Assembly (NCBI GenBank): GCA_902812365.1
Contig: CADDZC010000025.1
Coordinates: 1-47,237 of the forward strand
Length of the DNA stretch: 47,237 nt
Source: Acidobacteriota bacterium
GTDB lineage: Bacteria > Acidobacteriota > Terriglobia > UBA7540
Direction of reading: 5' to 3'
The notes under the pieces were generated by a model that worked only from the letters and a program-made list of their open reading frames with translations, did not search any database and was not told the origin of the DNA. The translations under genes and the position numbers were made by a program. Positions 26,044-35,160 of this stretch are shown here, piece after piece. Position 1 is the first letter of the stretch, and every line of letters begins with the position of its first letter.

Positions 26044-27024
26044 ATGCCTCGCGCAGGGATCTTGGGCACCGGGGCGGCGTTGCCGGAGAAGGTTATCACC
26101 AACGCCGATATGGAAAAGCTCGTCGATACATCCGATGAATGGATCACGACGCGCACGGGCATCAAGGAGCGGCGGCAAGCCGGCCCTCACGAGACCACGT
26201 CGCAATTGTCTATCCAAGCCGCCCGCAAGGCGCTTGAAATGGCAGGAGTTAGCCCGACAGACTTGGACCTGATCATCTGCTCCACCATCTCGCCCGACAT
26301 GCCCCTGCCCTCCACCTCTGCCTTCATCCAGCGCGGGCTCGGAGCCCCAGCCTGCTGCGCCTTCGATTTGGCTGCGGCCTGCTCGGGATTCCTGTTCGGC
26401 ATGACCGTAGCCGAGCAGTTTATTTTGACGGGCAAGGCAAAGTATGTGCTCGTGGTAGGCGCGGAGTTGCTCTCCCGTTATATCGACTATTCTGATCGCT
26501 CCACTTGTGTGATCTTCGGCGACGGCGTTGCCGCCGGCGTGCTGGGTCCGGCGACGCCGCCCTCGGGTATCCTGGCTGCCGAGATGCACACGGAGGGCGC
26601 CTTTGCCGACCATCTGTATATTCCGGCCGGCGGCACAAGAAAGCCCGCTTCTTGCGAGACCGTCCGGGCTCGGGAGCATTACATCAAAATGCGCGGCAAC
26701 GAACTGTTTAAGGTGGCGGTGCGGAGCCTGGAGGAAGTCTCCCGGCGGGTGCTCGACAAGGCTCAGGTTTCCGCCCAGCAGATCGATCTGTTTATCCCTC
26801 ACCAAGCCAACCAGCGGATCACCGACGCCGTCCGCGAGCGGCTGGGCGTGAGCGCCGAAAAGGTTTATTCCAATATCGCGCGGGTAGGAAACACGTCGTC
26901 CGCCTCGATTCCCATCTGCCTCGACGAGTGCGTTCGCAGCGGACGGCTCAAAAAAGGCGACTTGGTGCTGATGGCGGCCTTCGGCGCGGGAGTGACCTGG
27001 GGGGGTATTCTCATGCGGTGGTGA
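26044..27024 (+). CDS. fabH: Beta-ketoacyl-ACP synthase III
   Basis: 326 residues. It starts fatty acid chains by condensing an acyl-CoA (usually acetyl-CoA) with malonyl-ACP. It has GTGAALPEKVITNADMEK at the N-terminus, SDEWITTRTGIKERR, the catalytic cysteine C113 in AAACSGFLFG, the histidine in IPHQANQRI, and the asparagine in RVGNTSSASIP. It ends GAGVTWGGILMRW, as usual. The strict triad is complete. It is the second lipid enzyme of the cluster, preceded by an AT-rich element. Confidence 0.97.
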   Translation: MPRAGILGTGAALPEKVITNADMEKLVDTSDEWITTRTGIKERRQAGPHETTSQLSIQAARKALEMAGVSPTDLDLIICSTISPDMPLPSTSAFIQRGLGAPACCAFDLAAACSGFLFGMTVAEQFILTGKAKYVLVVGAELLSRYIDYSDRSTCVIFGDGVAAGVLGPATPPSGILAAEMHTEGAFADHLYIPAGGTRKPASCETVRAREHYIKMRGNELFKVAVRSLEEVSRRVLDKAQVSAQQIDLFIPHQANQRITDAVRERLGVSAEKVYSNIARVGNTSSASIPICLDECVRSGRLKKGDLVLMAAFGAGVTWGGILMRW

Positions 27025-27215
27025 GCATCTTTTTTCCGGCTGGGTGGCGCCAGGCATTCATGGCCCGACCGCGAGGTCATCATGCGCGCCACCCGGGACG
27101 CTGTGCCGCCCGCTTCGATGGGGCGCGGCCTTCGGGCCCCTGCCGCCGGCCAAGGCTGTCCGCTCGCTCCGCCGCGGCAGCCAGCGCCAATCGCGATTGA
27201 CGACGGATCATCAAC

Positions 27216-28193
27216 TTGCCCAGAACCGCCTTCATCTTCCCGGGCCAAGGCTCCCAGTATCCCGGCATGGGCCGCGAGCTCGCCGCCCGGTTCGCCGCCG
27301 CCCGCAAAGTCTTTGACGCCGCGGATACCGCGCTGGGGTTTTCCCTTTCGCGACTCTGCTTCGAAGGTCCCGCCGAACAACTCCAGCTTACCGCTAACAC
27401 TCAGCCAGCCGTTCTGGCGGTTTCGGTGGCGGCGGCCGAGGTGTTGCGAGAGCACGGCATCGCGCCGGATTACGTGGCCGGCCACAGTCTGGGCGAGTAT
27501 TCCGCCCTCGTATCGGCAGAAGCCATCCGCCTCGCCGACGCGGTGCGTCTGGTGCACAAGCGCGGTCAATACATGCAGGAGGCCGTGCCGGTGGGACAGG
27601 GAGCGATGGCGGCCGTGCTCGGTATGGAACCGGAGAGGGTCGCGGAGGTCTGCCGCGAAGCGGCCCAAGGGGAGGTTGTGGAGCCGGCCAACATCAATTC
27701 CCCCGGGCAAATCGTGATTGCCGGCACCGCCGCGGCGGTTCAGCGGGCCTTGGCTCTGGCCAAGGAGCGCGGTGCCCGGCGCGCCATCCGGCTCAACGTC
27801 AGCGCCCCCTTCCATTGCTCCCTCATGAAGCCTGCGCAAGAGCGCCTTTCCGCCGACCTTGAGGCCTTGGAGATTGCCGATCCGCGAGTTCCGCTCATCA
27901 ACAATGCCGACGCTCAGGCGGTTCGCTCGGCGGCGGGTGTGCGCGACGGACTGAAACGCCAAGTCACGGCGCCGGTGCGCTGGGAGCCATCGATGCGGGC
28001 GCTTCGGAGAGAGGGCGTGGAGCTGTTCATCGAAGTCGGCCCGGGCAAGGTGCTTTCCGGCCTCATGAAGCAGATCGACGGGGCCGCCCGCTGCCTGCAC
28101 GTCGAAGACTGGGCGTCGTTGCAAGAAGTGCTCGAAGCGATAAAAGCGGCGGACTCCGGATTGGAAAGCCTGAGCTCGGCGGGATCGAGTTGA
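27216..28193 (+). CDS. fabD: Malonyl-CoA:ACP transacylase
   Basis: 325 residues from a TTG at 27216, chosen because the family opening (TAFIFPGQGSQYPGMG) follows at once. It moves malonyl from CoA to ACP. The nucleophile is S91 in GHSLGEYSAL. Other motifs are QPAVLAVSVAA, the conserved QGAMAAVLG, NSPGQIVIAG, and the catalytic-histidine region SAPFHCSLM. A 191-bp GC-rich gap after fabH holds no gene I can recognise. Confidence 0.96.
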   Translation: MPRTAFIFPGQGSQYPGMGRELAARFAAARKVFDAADTALGFSLSRLCFEGPAEQLQLTANTQPAVLAVSVAAAEVLREHGIAPDYVAGHSLGEYSALVSAEAIRLADAVRLVHKRGQYMQEAVPVGQGAMAAVLGMEPERVAEVCREAAQGEVVEPANINSPGQIVIAGTAAAVQRALALAKERGARRAIRLNVSAPFHCSLMKPAQERLSADLEALEIADPRVPLINNADAQAVRSAAGVRDGLKRQVTAPVRWEPSMRALRREGVELFIEVGPGKVLSGLMKQIDGAARCLHVEDWASLQEVLEAIKAADSGLESLSSAGSS

Positions 28194-28321
28194 AGAGCGG
28201 ACCGCATGGCCCGGAGTCCGGGACCGTCCCGGGCTGAGAGGCCGGGGGCAAGGGGAGCAGCCGGAGTGCCCGGGCCCGCTGACCCCGGGGTTCCGGAGTT
28301 CCGTCTGGCGGGAGGCCAACG

Positions 28322-29065
28322 ATGAATCTGCTGGGCAAGGTAGCGATGGTGACCGGGGCCTCGCGCGGCATCGGCAAGGCTTGCGCGCTGGCGCTCGCCG
28401 AAGCCGGCGCGGACCTCGTCATCGGCAGCCGCAACCTGGAACCCCTTCAAGCCGTGGCCAAGGAGATTGAGGTTCTGGGCCGCCGGGCGCTGGCCGTCGG
28501 CCTGGATGTTTCGAGTGCTGAATCCGTCAAGGCGGCAGTGGCGCGGGCGCTCGAAGGTTTCGGCCAGATCGACGTTCTCGTGAACAACGCCGCCATCACC
28601 AAAGACAACCTGCTGCTGCGCATGAAGCCGGAGGATTGGGAGATCGTCCTCAAGACCAATCTGGACGGCGCTTACCATTGCATCCGGGCGGTGCTGCCGG
28701 GCATGATCCGCCAGCGCTACGGCCGGATCATCAATATCACATCGGTGGTGGCGCAGTCGGGAAACCCGGGGCAAGCGAATTACATCGCCTCGAAGGCGGG
28801 CTTGATCGGCCTCACCAAGGCCGTGGCCGCCGAGGTGGCCAGCCGCAATATTACCGTGAACGCGGTGGCGCCCGGATTTATCGCCACGTCGATGACCGAA
28901 AAGCTGCCCGAAGAGATCCAGAAGAAGATTCTGAGCCTTGTTCCTTTGGCCCGCATGGGCACGGACCGCGAGGTTGCTTACGGCGTGCGATTTCTGGCCT
29001 CTGAAGAGGCCGCTTATATTACCGGGCACGTGCTCAACATCAACGGGGGCCTGTACATGTCGTAG
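28322..29065 (+). CDS. fabG: 3-oxoacyl-ACP reductase
   Basis: 247 residues, a short-chain dehydrogenase. It reduces 3-oxoacyl-ACP with NADPH. It has the cofactor loop TGASRGIGKACALALAEAG, NNAAITKDNLLLRMK (a segment typical of FabG), and the catalytic set S141, Y154 and K158 (YIASK), with VNAVAPGFIATSMT after. It ends TGHVLNINGGLYM. GGGAGG is 7 nt before the ATG. A role in fatty acid synthesis is supported by its position between fabD and acpP. Confidence 0.96.
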   Translation: MNLLGKVAMVTGASRGIGKACALALAEAGADLVIGSRNLEPLQAVAKEIEVLGRRALAVGLDVSSAESVKAAVARALEGFGQIDVLVNNAAITKDNLLLRMKPEDWEIVLKTNLDGAYHCIRAVLPGMIRQRYGRIINITSVVAQSGNPGQANYIASKAGLIGLTKAVAAEVASRNITVNAVAPGFIATSMTEKLPEEIQKKILSLVPLARMGTDREVAYGVRFLASEEAAYITGHVLNINGGLYMS

Positions 29066-29221
29066 GCGGCCAGGGCCTGCGAGCCGGTGGCCGCCGGCCG
29101 TTGGCGCAGGAGCGCCTCGCGGCGCCAGGGCTGCGGGGCGCCCAGCTTCACCCGACAAGGCCCGCCGGGCCGGCCGGAGGCCGTCGGGCGGGGAGCCGGG
29201 CGAGCCGCGGACGCGTTCGGC

Positions 29222-29251
29222 TTGTCGCTGGTGACTGGTCACTGTTAAAAT
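29222..29251 (+). promoter_or_regulatory. Internal promoter for acpP
   Basis: TTGTCG, an 18-bp spacer and TAAAAT, with TG one base before the -10 box (TGTTAAAAT). It would boost acyl carrier protein above the other cluster genes, as is common because ACP is needed in large amounts. Confidence 0.55.
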
Positions 29252-29284
29252 CAGTTGCCCCAATTAACCGAGGAGGATGGCCTG

Positions 29285-29533
29285 ATGGCGGCGATCGAGG
29301 AGAAGGTGAAAGAGATTATTGTGGAACAGCTCGGGGTTGATGCCTCAGAGGTAACCCCCACGGCGCATTTCATCGATGACTTGGGAGCCGATTCGCTGGA
29401 TATCGTGGAACTGGTGATGACCTTTGAAGAGGCCTTCGAGATCGAGATTCCCGATGAAGAAGCGGAGAAGATCCAGACGGTGAAGGACGCCATTGACTAC
29501 ATTCAGTCCCATGGCAAGGCTGCCAAGAATTAA
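29285..29533 (+). CDS. acpP: Acyl carrier protein
   Basis: 82 residues from the ATG at 29285, which has GAGGAGG about 8 nt upstream; an earlier in-frame start (29255) lacks this. Small, acidic and helical, with the phosphopantetheine site S37 in [13 protein letters not shown] and the typical [10 protein letters not shown] and [13 protein letters not shown] segments. It carries growing fatty acyl chains in the cytoplasm. It is adjacent to fabG and fabF and has its own promoter. Confidence 0.97.
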   Translation: MAAIEEKVKEIIVEQLGVDASEVTPTAHFIDDLGADSLDIVELVMTFEEAFEIEIPDEEAEKIQTVKDAIDYIQSHGKAAKN

Positions 29534-29566
29534 GCGCTGCGGGCCGCGTCGGCGGGAGGAACCAAC

Positions 29567-30808
29567 TTGACCCGAAGAGTCGTCGTGACGGGCGTGGGAT
29601 TAGTCAGCGCCCTGGGCGTCGGCACGGAACAGACCTGGAGCGGCATCCTGTCCGGCAAGAGCGGGGTATCCTCGATCACCCGCTTTGACACCACGGGTTT
29701 TTCCACCACCATGGCCGCCGAAGTCAAAGGTTTCGATCCCCTGCAGTTTATCGAGAAAAAGGAACTCAAGAAGATGGGGCTGTTCATTCAGTACGCCTTG
29801 GCGGCGACGCAGGGCGCCGTCGAGCAGAGCGGCCTGAGGATTACTCCGGAAGTCGCCGATCGGGTGGGAGTATACATCGGCTCGGGCATCGGCGGGTTCG
29901 ACGTCATCGAGCGCGAGCACACGGCCTTGATGCAGGGGGGTCCACGGCGCATCTCACCTTTCTTCATCCCGGCCACGATTGTCAACCTGGCCTCGGGATT
30001 CGTCTCGATCCGGTGGGGAGCCAAGGGGCCGAACTCCGCCACCTGCACGGCGTGTTCGTCGAGCGCCCACGCCGTGGGAGACTCGTACAAGCTTATCGCC
30101 CGTTGCGACGCCGACGCGATGATCTGCGGCGGCACGGAAGCGGCCATCACTCCCATGGGAGTGGGCGGATTTGCGGCCATGCGGGCGCTCTCCACCCGCA
30201 ACGAAGCGCCCGAGAAGGCCAGCCGCCCTTTTGACCGCGAGCGCGACGGCTTCGTGATTGGAGAAGGGGCGGGCATCCTGATTCTCGAGGAGCTCGGCTT
30301 CGCCCTGAGGCGGGGAGCTCCCATCCTGGCCGAGGTGGTGGGCTACGGGATGTCGGGCGACGCTTACCACATCACTTCCCCGTCCGAAGACGCGGACGGC
30401 GCGGTGCGGGCGATGCGGAACGCGCTGGCCGACGCGAAAGTGCTGCCCGAGCAAGTGGGTTACATCAATGCCCATGGCACCTCCACTCCTTATAACGATC
30501 GCCTGGAAACCCTGGCCATCAAAAAAGTCTTCGGCGAGCACGCGCGACGGCTGGCGGTGAGTTCCACGAAATCCATGACCGGGCACCTGCTCGGGGGCGC
30601 CGGCGGGCTGGAAGCCGGGCTGGCGGTTCTGGCTTTGCGGGATCAGATTCTTCCGCCGACGACGAATTATGAATATCCCGACCCGGACTGCGACCTCGAT
30701 TACGTTCCAAATCAGGCCCGCCGGGCGGAGTTCGAATACGCGCTCTCGAACTCGTTCGGATTCGGCGGTACCAATGCCTCCTTGCTGTTCAAGCGGTACG
30801 CAGGATAG
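29567..30808 (+). CDS. fabF: Beta-ketoacyl-ACP synthase II
   Basis: 413 residues from a TTG with GGGAGG upstream. It elongates acyl-ACP. Motifs: VVVTGVGLVSALG, the nucleophile C163 in CTACSSSAHA, the first histidine in YINAHGTSTPYND, the lysine in STKSMTGHLLGGAGG with the second histidine, and NSFGFGGTNASL near the end. All catalytic residues are present. It closes the fab part of the cluster; etfB starts 147 bp further on. Confidence 0.97.
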   Translation: MTRRVVVTGVGLVSALGVGTEQTWSGILSGKSGVSSITRFDTTGFSTTMAAEVKGFDPLQFIEKKELKKMGLFIQYALAATQGAVEQSGLRITPEVADRVGVYIGSGIGGFDVIEREHTALMQGGPRRISPFFIPATIVNLASGFVSIRWGAKGPNSATCTACSSSAHAVGDSYKLIARCDADAMICGGTEAAITPMGVGGFAAMRALSTRNEAPEKASRPFDRERDGFVIGEGAGILILEELGFALRRGAPILAEVVGYGMSGDAYHITSPSEDADGAVRAMRNALADAKVLPEQVGYINAHGTSTPYNDRLETLAIKKVFGEHARRLAVSSTKSMTGHLLGGAGGLEAGLAVLALRDQILPPTTNYEYPDPDCDLDYVPNQARRAEFEYALSNSFGFGGTNASLLFKRYAG

Positions 30809-30955
30809 CGAGGCGGGGCTGAAGGACCGGCGCTCCCGCGATGGGGAAGCGGACCGGGCCACCGCCGGGCAGGAAGGGAAGTCTCGGCCCGGCGCCGGGC
30901 CAGGTTCGCGCCCGGTCGCCTTCAAAGCCGATTTTCCATAGCTCCCTGGCTGAAG

Positions 30956-31735
30956 ATGAAAATTGTCGTCTGCCTCAAGCAAGTGCCGGCGCGCGATTCG
31001 CTTCTGCGGCTTAACCTCGCCCAGACGTGGATTCAGGAAACGGAGATCAGCTTCGAGGTCAACGAGCCGGACGTGTACGCGCTCGAGGAAGCCTTGCGCT
31101 TGAAGGAGAAGCACGGGGGCGAGGTGATCGTCTGTTCGCTCGGCCCGGCGCGCGCCCAGCAGGCCATCAAGGAAGCCCTGGCCAAAGGCGCCGACCGCGC
31201 CCTTCACCTCGAGGATCCGGCCTTCGACGGCCTCGACGCCCGCGGCACGGCCCTGGCGATGTCGCGGGCGATTCGAGACGAAAATCCCGATCTCATCGTC
31301 ACCGGTCTTCAATCCGACGATTTCGGCTTCGCGCAGACCGGAGTGATTCTGGCCGAGCTGCTAGGCCTGCCGCACTCGACAATCATTATGGAAATCCAGG
31401 TGACCGGCGGCCGGCTCCGCGTCAAACGCGAGTTAGAGGCGGGTTGGTTCCAGTGGATCGAGATGCCACTGCCGGCGCTCGTGACCATTCAATCCGGGAT
31501 CAACAAGCCGCGTTACGCAACCCTGAAGGGAATTATGGCGGCGAAATCCAAGCCGATCCGGAAACTGAGTGCGGCCGATCTGGGCGTCGCGCCCGGCGAT
31601 GTCAAACCGCGCCAGAAGATCACGCGCGTCTACGTGCCGGAGAAGCGGGCCCAGACGGAGTTTTTGCAAGGCAGCGCGAAGGAGATTGCGAGCCGGTTGG
31701 TCGACAAGCTGAGGAACGAGGCGCGGGTTCTTTGA
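30956..31735 (+). CDS. etfB: Electron transfer flavoprotein beta subunit
   Basis: 259 residues. It opens MKIVVCLKQVPAR and has SFEVNEPDVYALEEALRLKEKHGG, VCSLGPARAQQAIKEALAKGADRA and LIVTGLQSDDFGFAQTGVILAELLGLPHST, the AMP/FAD-binding and recognition-loop regions of EtfB. With EtfA it carries electrons from acyl-CoA and other dehydrogenases to a quinone reductase or other partner. It is followed by etfA after 72 bp. The position beyond fabF links fatty acid synthesis and oxidation genes, though co-transcription with fabF is not shown. Confidence 0.95.
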   Translation: MKIVVCLKQVPARDSLLRLNLAQTWIQETEISFEVNEPDVYALEEALRLKEKHGGEVIVCSLGPARAQQAIKEALAKGADRALHLEDPAFDGLDARGTALAMSRAIRDENPDLIVTGLQSDDFGFAQTGVILAELLGLPHSTIIMEIQVTGGRLRVKRELEAGWFQWIEMPLPALVTIQSGINKPRYATLKGIMAAKSKPIRKLSAADLGVAPGDVKPRQKITRVYVPEKRAQTEFLQGSAKEIASRLVDKLRNEARVL

Positions 31736-31807
31736 GCCCCCGCCGAGCGGCACCCCCTGAGCGGGGCGGCCCGTGGAAACTCTGCTGGTTGCGGTTCGCG
31801 GAATGTC

Positions 31808-32794
31808 ATGGGTGAGATTCTCGCGTACGCCGAACAGAGCGGCGGTAAGCTGACCCGCGCCGCGTGGGAAGCCGTGGCGGCGGCGCAGCGTCTGGCCGAA
31901 GACGCCGGCGGCCGCGTCGTCATGACCCTCGTCGGCCAGGATCTTCACCGCAGCGCCTCCGAGCTGGCCGCCTTCGGGGACGAGGTGGTGGCTGTCGAGT
32001 CGCCATCGCTCGGCGAATACACGGCGGACGGCTACGCCCTCGCCTTGCGGAGCGTGATCGAGCAGCGCCGGCCGCGCTGGGTGGTGTTCAGCCACACCTA
32101 CCAGGTCCGCGATTTCGCGCCCAAACTGGCGGCCTCGCTCAACGCCGCGCTGATCAGCGACTGCCTGGGCTATCGCCGGCAAGCCGACCGGTGGATATTC
32201 GTTCGTCAGGTCTTCCAGGGCAAATTCAACGCCGACGTGGAATTCGACGGCGATCCGCCGCACCTCATCTCCTTTCAGGCTGCGGCCTTTCGCGGAGACT
32301 CGGTCGTTCCAGGCCCCGCGCCGGGCAGGGTGACGGCCGTTGCCGCCGCTTTCGCCGCCGACCAAATCCGCACGAGGCCCGGCGAGCGCTTCCGCGAAGC
32401 CAAGCAGGCCGTGGACCTTTCGCAAGCCGAAGTCATTGTGGCGGTGGGACGCGGGATCAAGGCACCGGAGAACCTGGAACTGGCTCGGCAGCTCGCCGAA
32501 GCGCTGGGCGGCGAGCTCGGCGCCTCCCGGCCGATCTGCGACAGCGGCTGGCTGCCGATGGACCGGCAGATTGGGAGTTCCGGGCAGACTGTCGCGCCGA
32601 AGCTGTATGTGGCGCTCGGGATTTCCGGCGCCATTCAGCATCAGGTGGGCATGAAAGGATCGCGGACGGTGGTAGCGATCAACAAGGATCCGGAAGCCCC
32701 GATCTTCGAGGTGGCTTCCTACGGGGTCGTAGGCGACTTGTTTGAAATCGTTCCGCCGTTGATCGAGGAAATTAAAAAGGCGAAAGCCGGTTAA
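31808..32794 (+). CDS. etfA: Electron transfer flavoprotein alpha subunit
   Basis: 328 residues. The N-terminal domain (GEILAYAEQSGGKL) is variable. The C-terminal FAD domain has VAVGRGIKAPENL, LGASRPICDSGWLP, the FAD loop QIGSSGQTVAPKLYVALGISGAIQHQVGM, and INKDPEAPIFEVASYGVVGD. All match canonical EtfA. It pairs with EtfB upstream. The partner dehydrogenase and ETF:quinone oxidoreductase are not in the window. Confidence 0.95.
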   Translation: MGEILAYAEQSGGKLTRAAWEAVAAAQRLAEDAGGRVVMTLVGQDLHRSASELAAFGDEVVAVESPSLGEYTADGYALALRSVIEQRRPRWVVFSHTYQVRDFAPKLAASLNAALISDCLGYRRQADRWIFVRQVFQGKFNADVEFDGDPPHLISFQAAAFRGDSVVPGPAPGRVTAVAAAFAADQIRTRPGERFREAKQAVDLSQAEVIVAVGRGIKAPENLELARQLAEALGGELGASRPICDSGWLPMDRQIGSSGQTVAPKLYVALGISGAIQHQVGMKGSRTVVAINKDPEAPIFEVASYGVVGDLFEIVPPLIEEIKKAKAG

Positions 32795-32968
32795 AGCGGC
32801 GGAGCTGCGGCGTTGGCCGAACGCCGGCGGATTCGCGCCTTCCTCCGGTGGCGCTTTTTCTGCTTGCCCCCCCTGCTTGACCCCCCTGATGGATCGAACC
32901 GCCGGCCGCCCCGAGATCATCATGGGCACGTCCGGCTTCTATTGGCCCGCGCCGCTCCGCAGCGGCTC

Positions 32969-34270
32969 TTACGCCTGAGCCCGAAGCGCCGAACCGCGCC
33001 AACCGGCCTCCAGGCGGAGCACATCACGGCGCGCGAAGCCCAAGCCGGCCACGCCCAGCAGGACTGCCGCGACCCCGTACACCGCGGCGGCGGAAGAAAT
33101 CGCCACGCTCAAACTGCGCCGCTCAGCAACCCAGCCGACCAACACCGGCGCCAGACCTCCGCCGAGCCAACCGAGCATGTTCATCAAGCCGGCAGCAGTT
33201 CCGCGGGCCGGGGGGGCGATGACGTCGAAAAGGGAAGCAAAAATGTTGGCGTCATAGAGCCCTTTGAAGAATCCCCAAGCCGCCAGAGCCAGGATTGCGG
33301 CGCGGATTGAGGCGGCGCGGCCCGAGATGGCCACAAACGGCGCGCCGCCAGCCAGCGCCAAGGCTTGCACCAGCATGCGGCCGCCGGCGGCGCGGCGGCG
33401 CGCGAGATCGGCGAACCAGCCGCCGAGCGGCGAGCCGACCAGGCTGGCCAGTTGCGCAAAGAGGGTGGCGGAAAGTCCGGCCATCGCCAGGCTGAGGTGG
33501 AACTTGCCGTAAAGAAACCTCGGCATCCAGGAAAGCAGCACCAGCGCCACGAAATTGGCGCCCAGAAAAGCCCCCATTAGCAGGACGGCGCTCGGCGTTT
33601 CCCACACCATCCGGAAAAACCGCGCGAGTGGAATCGGCGCGGGCGCCCCGGGCTCGGCAGCCGTCCCGGCGTCCCGCCGGTCGGCTTGGCCGCGCTCGGG
33701 CTCGCTGAGCAGGCGAGTCAAGGCGATTCCGAGCGCCAGGCCCAGGCTGCCGAAGACGATGAACGACCAGCGCCAGCCGTAATGTTCGCCGATCAGGCCG
33801 GCAAACGCGCCGCCACCGATGGTCCCCAAATAGACGCTGGTCTGGTGCACTCCCATGGCCCGCGAGCGGGTGGCGCGGCCATGATAGTCGCTGAGCATCG
33901 ACATCGACGCCGGGTAGTAGAACGTCTCGCCGAGCCCCTCCGCGGCCATGAAAGCGAACAACTGGCGGAAGCCGTGAGCGAGCGACGTGCATAGAGCGAT
34001 GGTGCTCCAGGCGGCGAGCCCGCCCAGGATCGCCGTCTTGCGCCGCACGCGGTCAACGATGTGGCCGGCGAAGGGCGCGCAGAGTCCGTACACGCCGGCG
34101 AAGGACGAGCCGAGCAGTCCGAGCTGCACCGGCGTCAAGCGCAGCTCTTTCTCGAGCAGCGGGAAGAGTGAGAAAATCGCCTCCCGGTCGGCATAGTTGA
34201 AGAAAGAGATGAGCCACAGCATGCCCACCACGAACCAGGCGTAACGATCGGATGGCGAGAAGGATTTCAA
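32969..34270 (-). CDS. MFS transporter
   Basis: 433 residues from a TTG at 34270. There are about 12 membrane helices, a cytoplasmic loop between helices 2 and 3 (VDRVRRKTAILGG), and a longer central loop rich in Glu, Arg and Ala (about residues 190-215). The opening YAWFVVGMLWLISFFNYADREAIFSLFPLL is typical of the ACS/spinster-like group that moves organic anions and sugar acids. It is the last of three minus-strand genes with an exported glycosidase and an aldolase, so a sugar acid is a reasonable substrate guess. Confidence 0.87.
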   Translation of the reverse strand: MKSFSPSDRYAWFVVGMLWLISFFNYADREAIFSLFPLLEKELRLTPVQLGLLGSSFAGVYGLCAPFAGHIVDRVRRKTAILGGLAAWSTIALCTSLAHGFRQLFAFMAAEGLGETFYYPASMSMLSDYHGRATRSRAMGVHQTSVYLGTIGGGAFAGLIGEHYGWRWSFIVFGSLGLALGIALTRLLSEPERGQADRRDAGTAAEPGAPAPIPLARFFRMVWETPSAVLLMGAFLGANFVALVLLSWMPRFLYGKFHLSLAMAGLSATLFAQLASLVGSPLGGWFADLARRRAAGGRMLVQALALAGGAPFVAISGRAASIRAAILALAAWGFFKGLYDANIFASLFDVIAPPARGTAAGLMNMLGWLGGGLAPVLVGWVAERRSLSVAISSAAAVYGVAAVLLGVAGLGFARRDVLRLEAGWRGSALRAQA

Positions 34271-34319
34271 GCCCGTAGCCCCGGAATTCGCCGGCCCGGC
34301 AGCCGGCCGCGGGCCTCCA

Positions 34320-35138
34320 TCAGTACAACGGTTTCCTCTCCTCTTCCTGGTGGGCTTTGCCGAAGGGCTTAAGAAAAGCGGAAGCCCCGGCCGCCATCAA
34401 TCCGAGTTCGGTCGGCCCCTGGAAGATCAGGAACCCTTGCTCCACATAGGTTTCAAGCTGCCGGGCGTCGGGCGCCGGGCGCCCCAGGAATTTCCCGTGC
34501 CGGCGCGCGGCGCCGGCGATGCGCTGGATGGCCTCGTCGAGCTTCGGGTCATTCTGTCGCCCCCTTAGTCCGAGCGAGAACGCCAGGTCACTGGTGCCGA
34601 TAAACAGGGCGTCAATGCCGGGCGTCGCGGCGATCTCGTCAATCCGCGCGACGGCCTCTGCCTCTTCAATCATGGCGATCACCATCATGTTCCGGTCGGC
34701 CAGGTCGTAGTAGTCCGCGGCGGGAGGCCAGCGAAAGGCGGCGAGCCCGGCGCCCGAACCGCGCCGGCCCGCGGGCGGATATTTGCACGCTGCCGCCGCC
34801 CGGCGCGCCTCCTCCGGCGAGCTGATGAAGGGGAAAATGACGCCCATCGCGCCGGCGTCCATCACCCGCTTGGCCGTCCACAGCTCGTTGACGGGCACGC
34901 GGGCAAAAGGCACGGCGGGAAGGCCCCGCGTGGCCAGCACGATCTGGCGCAGAGTGTCGAGCGAGACCGGCGAGTGCTCCATTTCGATCCACAGAAAGTC
35001 AAAACCCAGGCTCGCCGCTTGCGCGGCGGTCTCCACCGTGTTGACCGTAATCGTCACCCCCACCGCGGGTTTTCCCGCCCGCAACAACGCTCGGACGGGA
35101 TTTTCCCACGGCGAAGGGGGAAGCGGATCCATGGACAT
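34320..35138 (-). CDS. HpcH/HpaI-family class II aldolase
   Basis: 272 residues from the ATG at 35138, chosen because GGAG lies 7 nt upstream; an in-frame GTG at 35144 is possible. TIM barrel with FDFLWIEMEHSPV, FARVPVNE (catalytic arginine), the metal ligand region GAMGVIFPFISSPEEARRA, and FIGTSDLAFSLGLRG. Members cleave 2-keto-3-deoxy acids to pyruvate (or a related oxoacid) and an aldehyde with a divalent metal. The usual length is ~255, so this is slightly long. It lies 22 bp after the exported glycosidase gene in the same operon, consistent with breakdown of a sugar-acid product. Confidence 0.88.
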   Translation of the reverse strand: MSMDPLPPSPWENPVRALLRAGKPAVGVTITVNTVETAAQAASLGFDFLWIEMEHSPVSLDTLRQIVLATRGLPAVPFARVPVNELWTAKRVMDAGAMGVIFPFISSPEEARRAAAACKYPPAGRRGSGAGLAAFRWPPAADYYDLADRNMMVIAMIEEAEAVARIDEIAATPGIDALFIGTSDLAFSLGLRGRQNDPKLDEAIQRIAGAARRHGKFLGRPAPDARQLETYVEQGFLIFQGPTELGLMAAGASAFLKPFGKAHQEEERKPLY

Positions 35139-35160
35139 CAGCACGCTCCTTTCGGCGACT

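Noticed and set aside
29066-29284. Riboswitch or attenuator before acpP
   Set aside because: The stretch is GC-rich with several possible hairpins, but no known riboswitch core and no terminator T-run is visible; only the promoter is supported.
33555-33994. Plus-strand frames opposite the MFS gene
   Set aside because: Mirror frames of a membrane-protein gene with no protein-like features.
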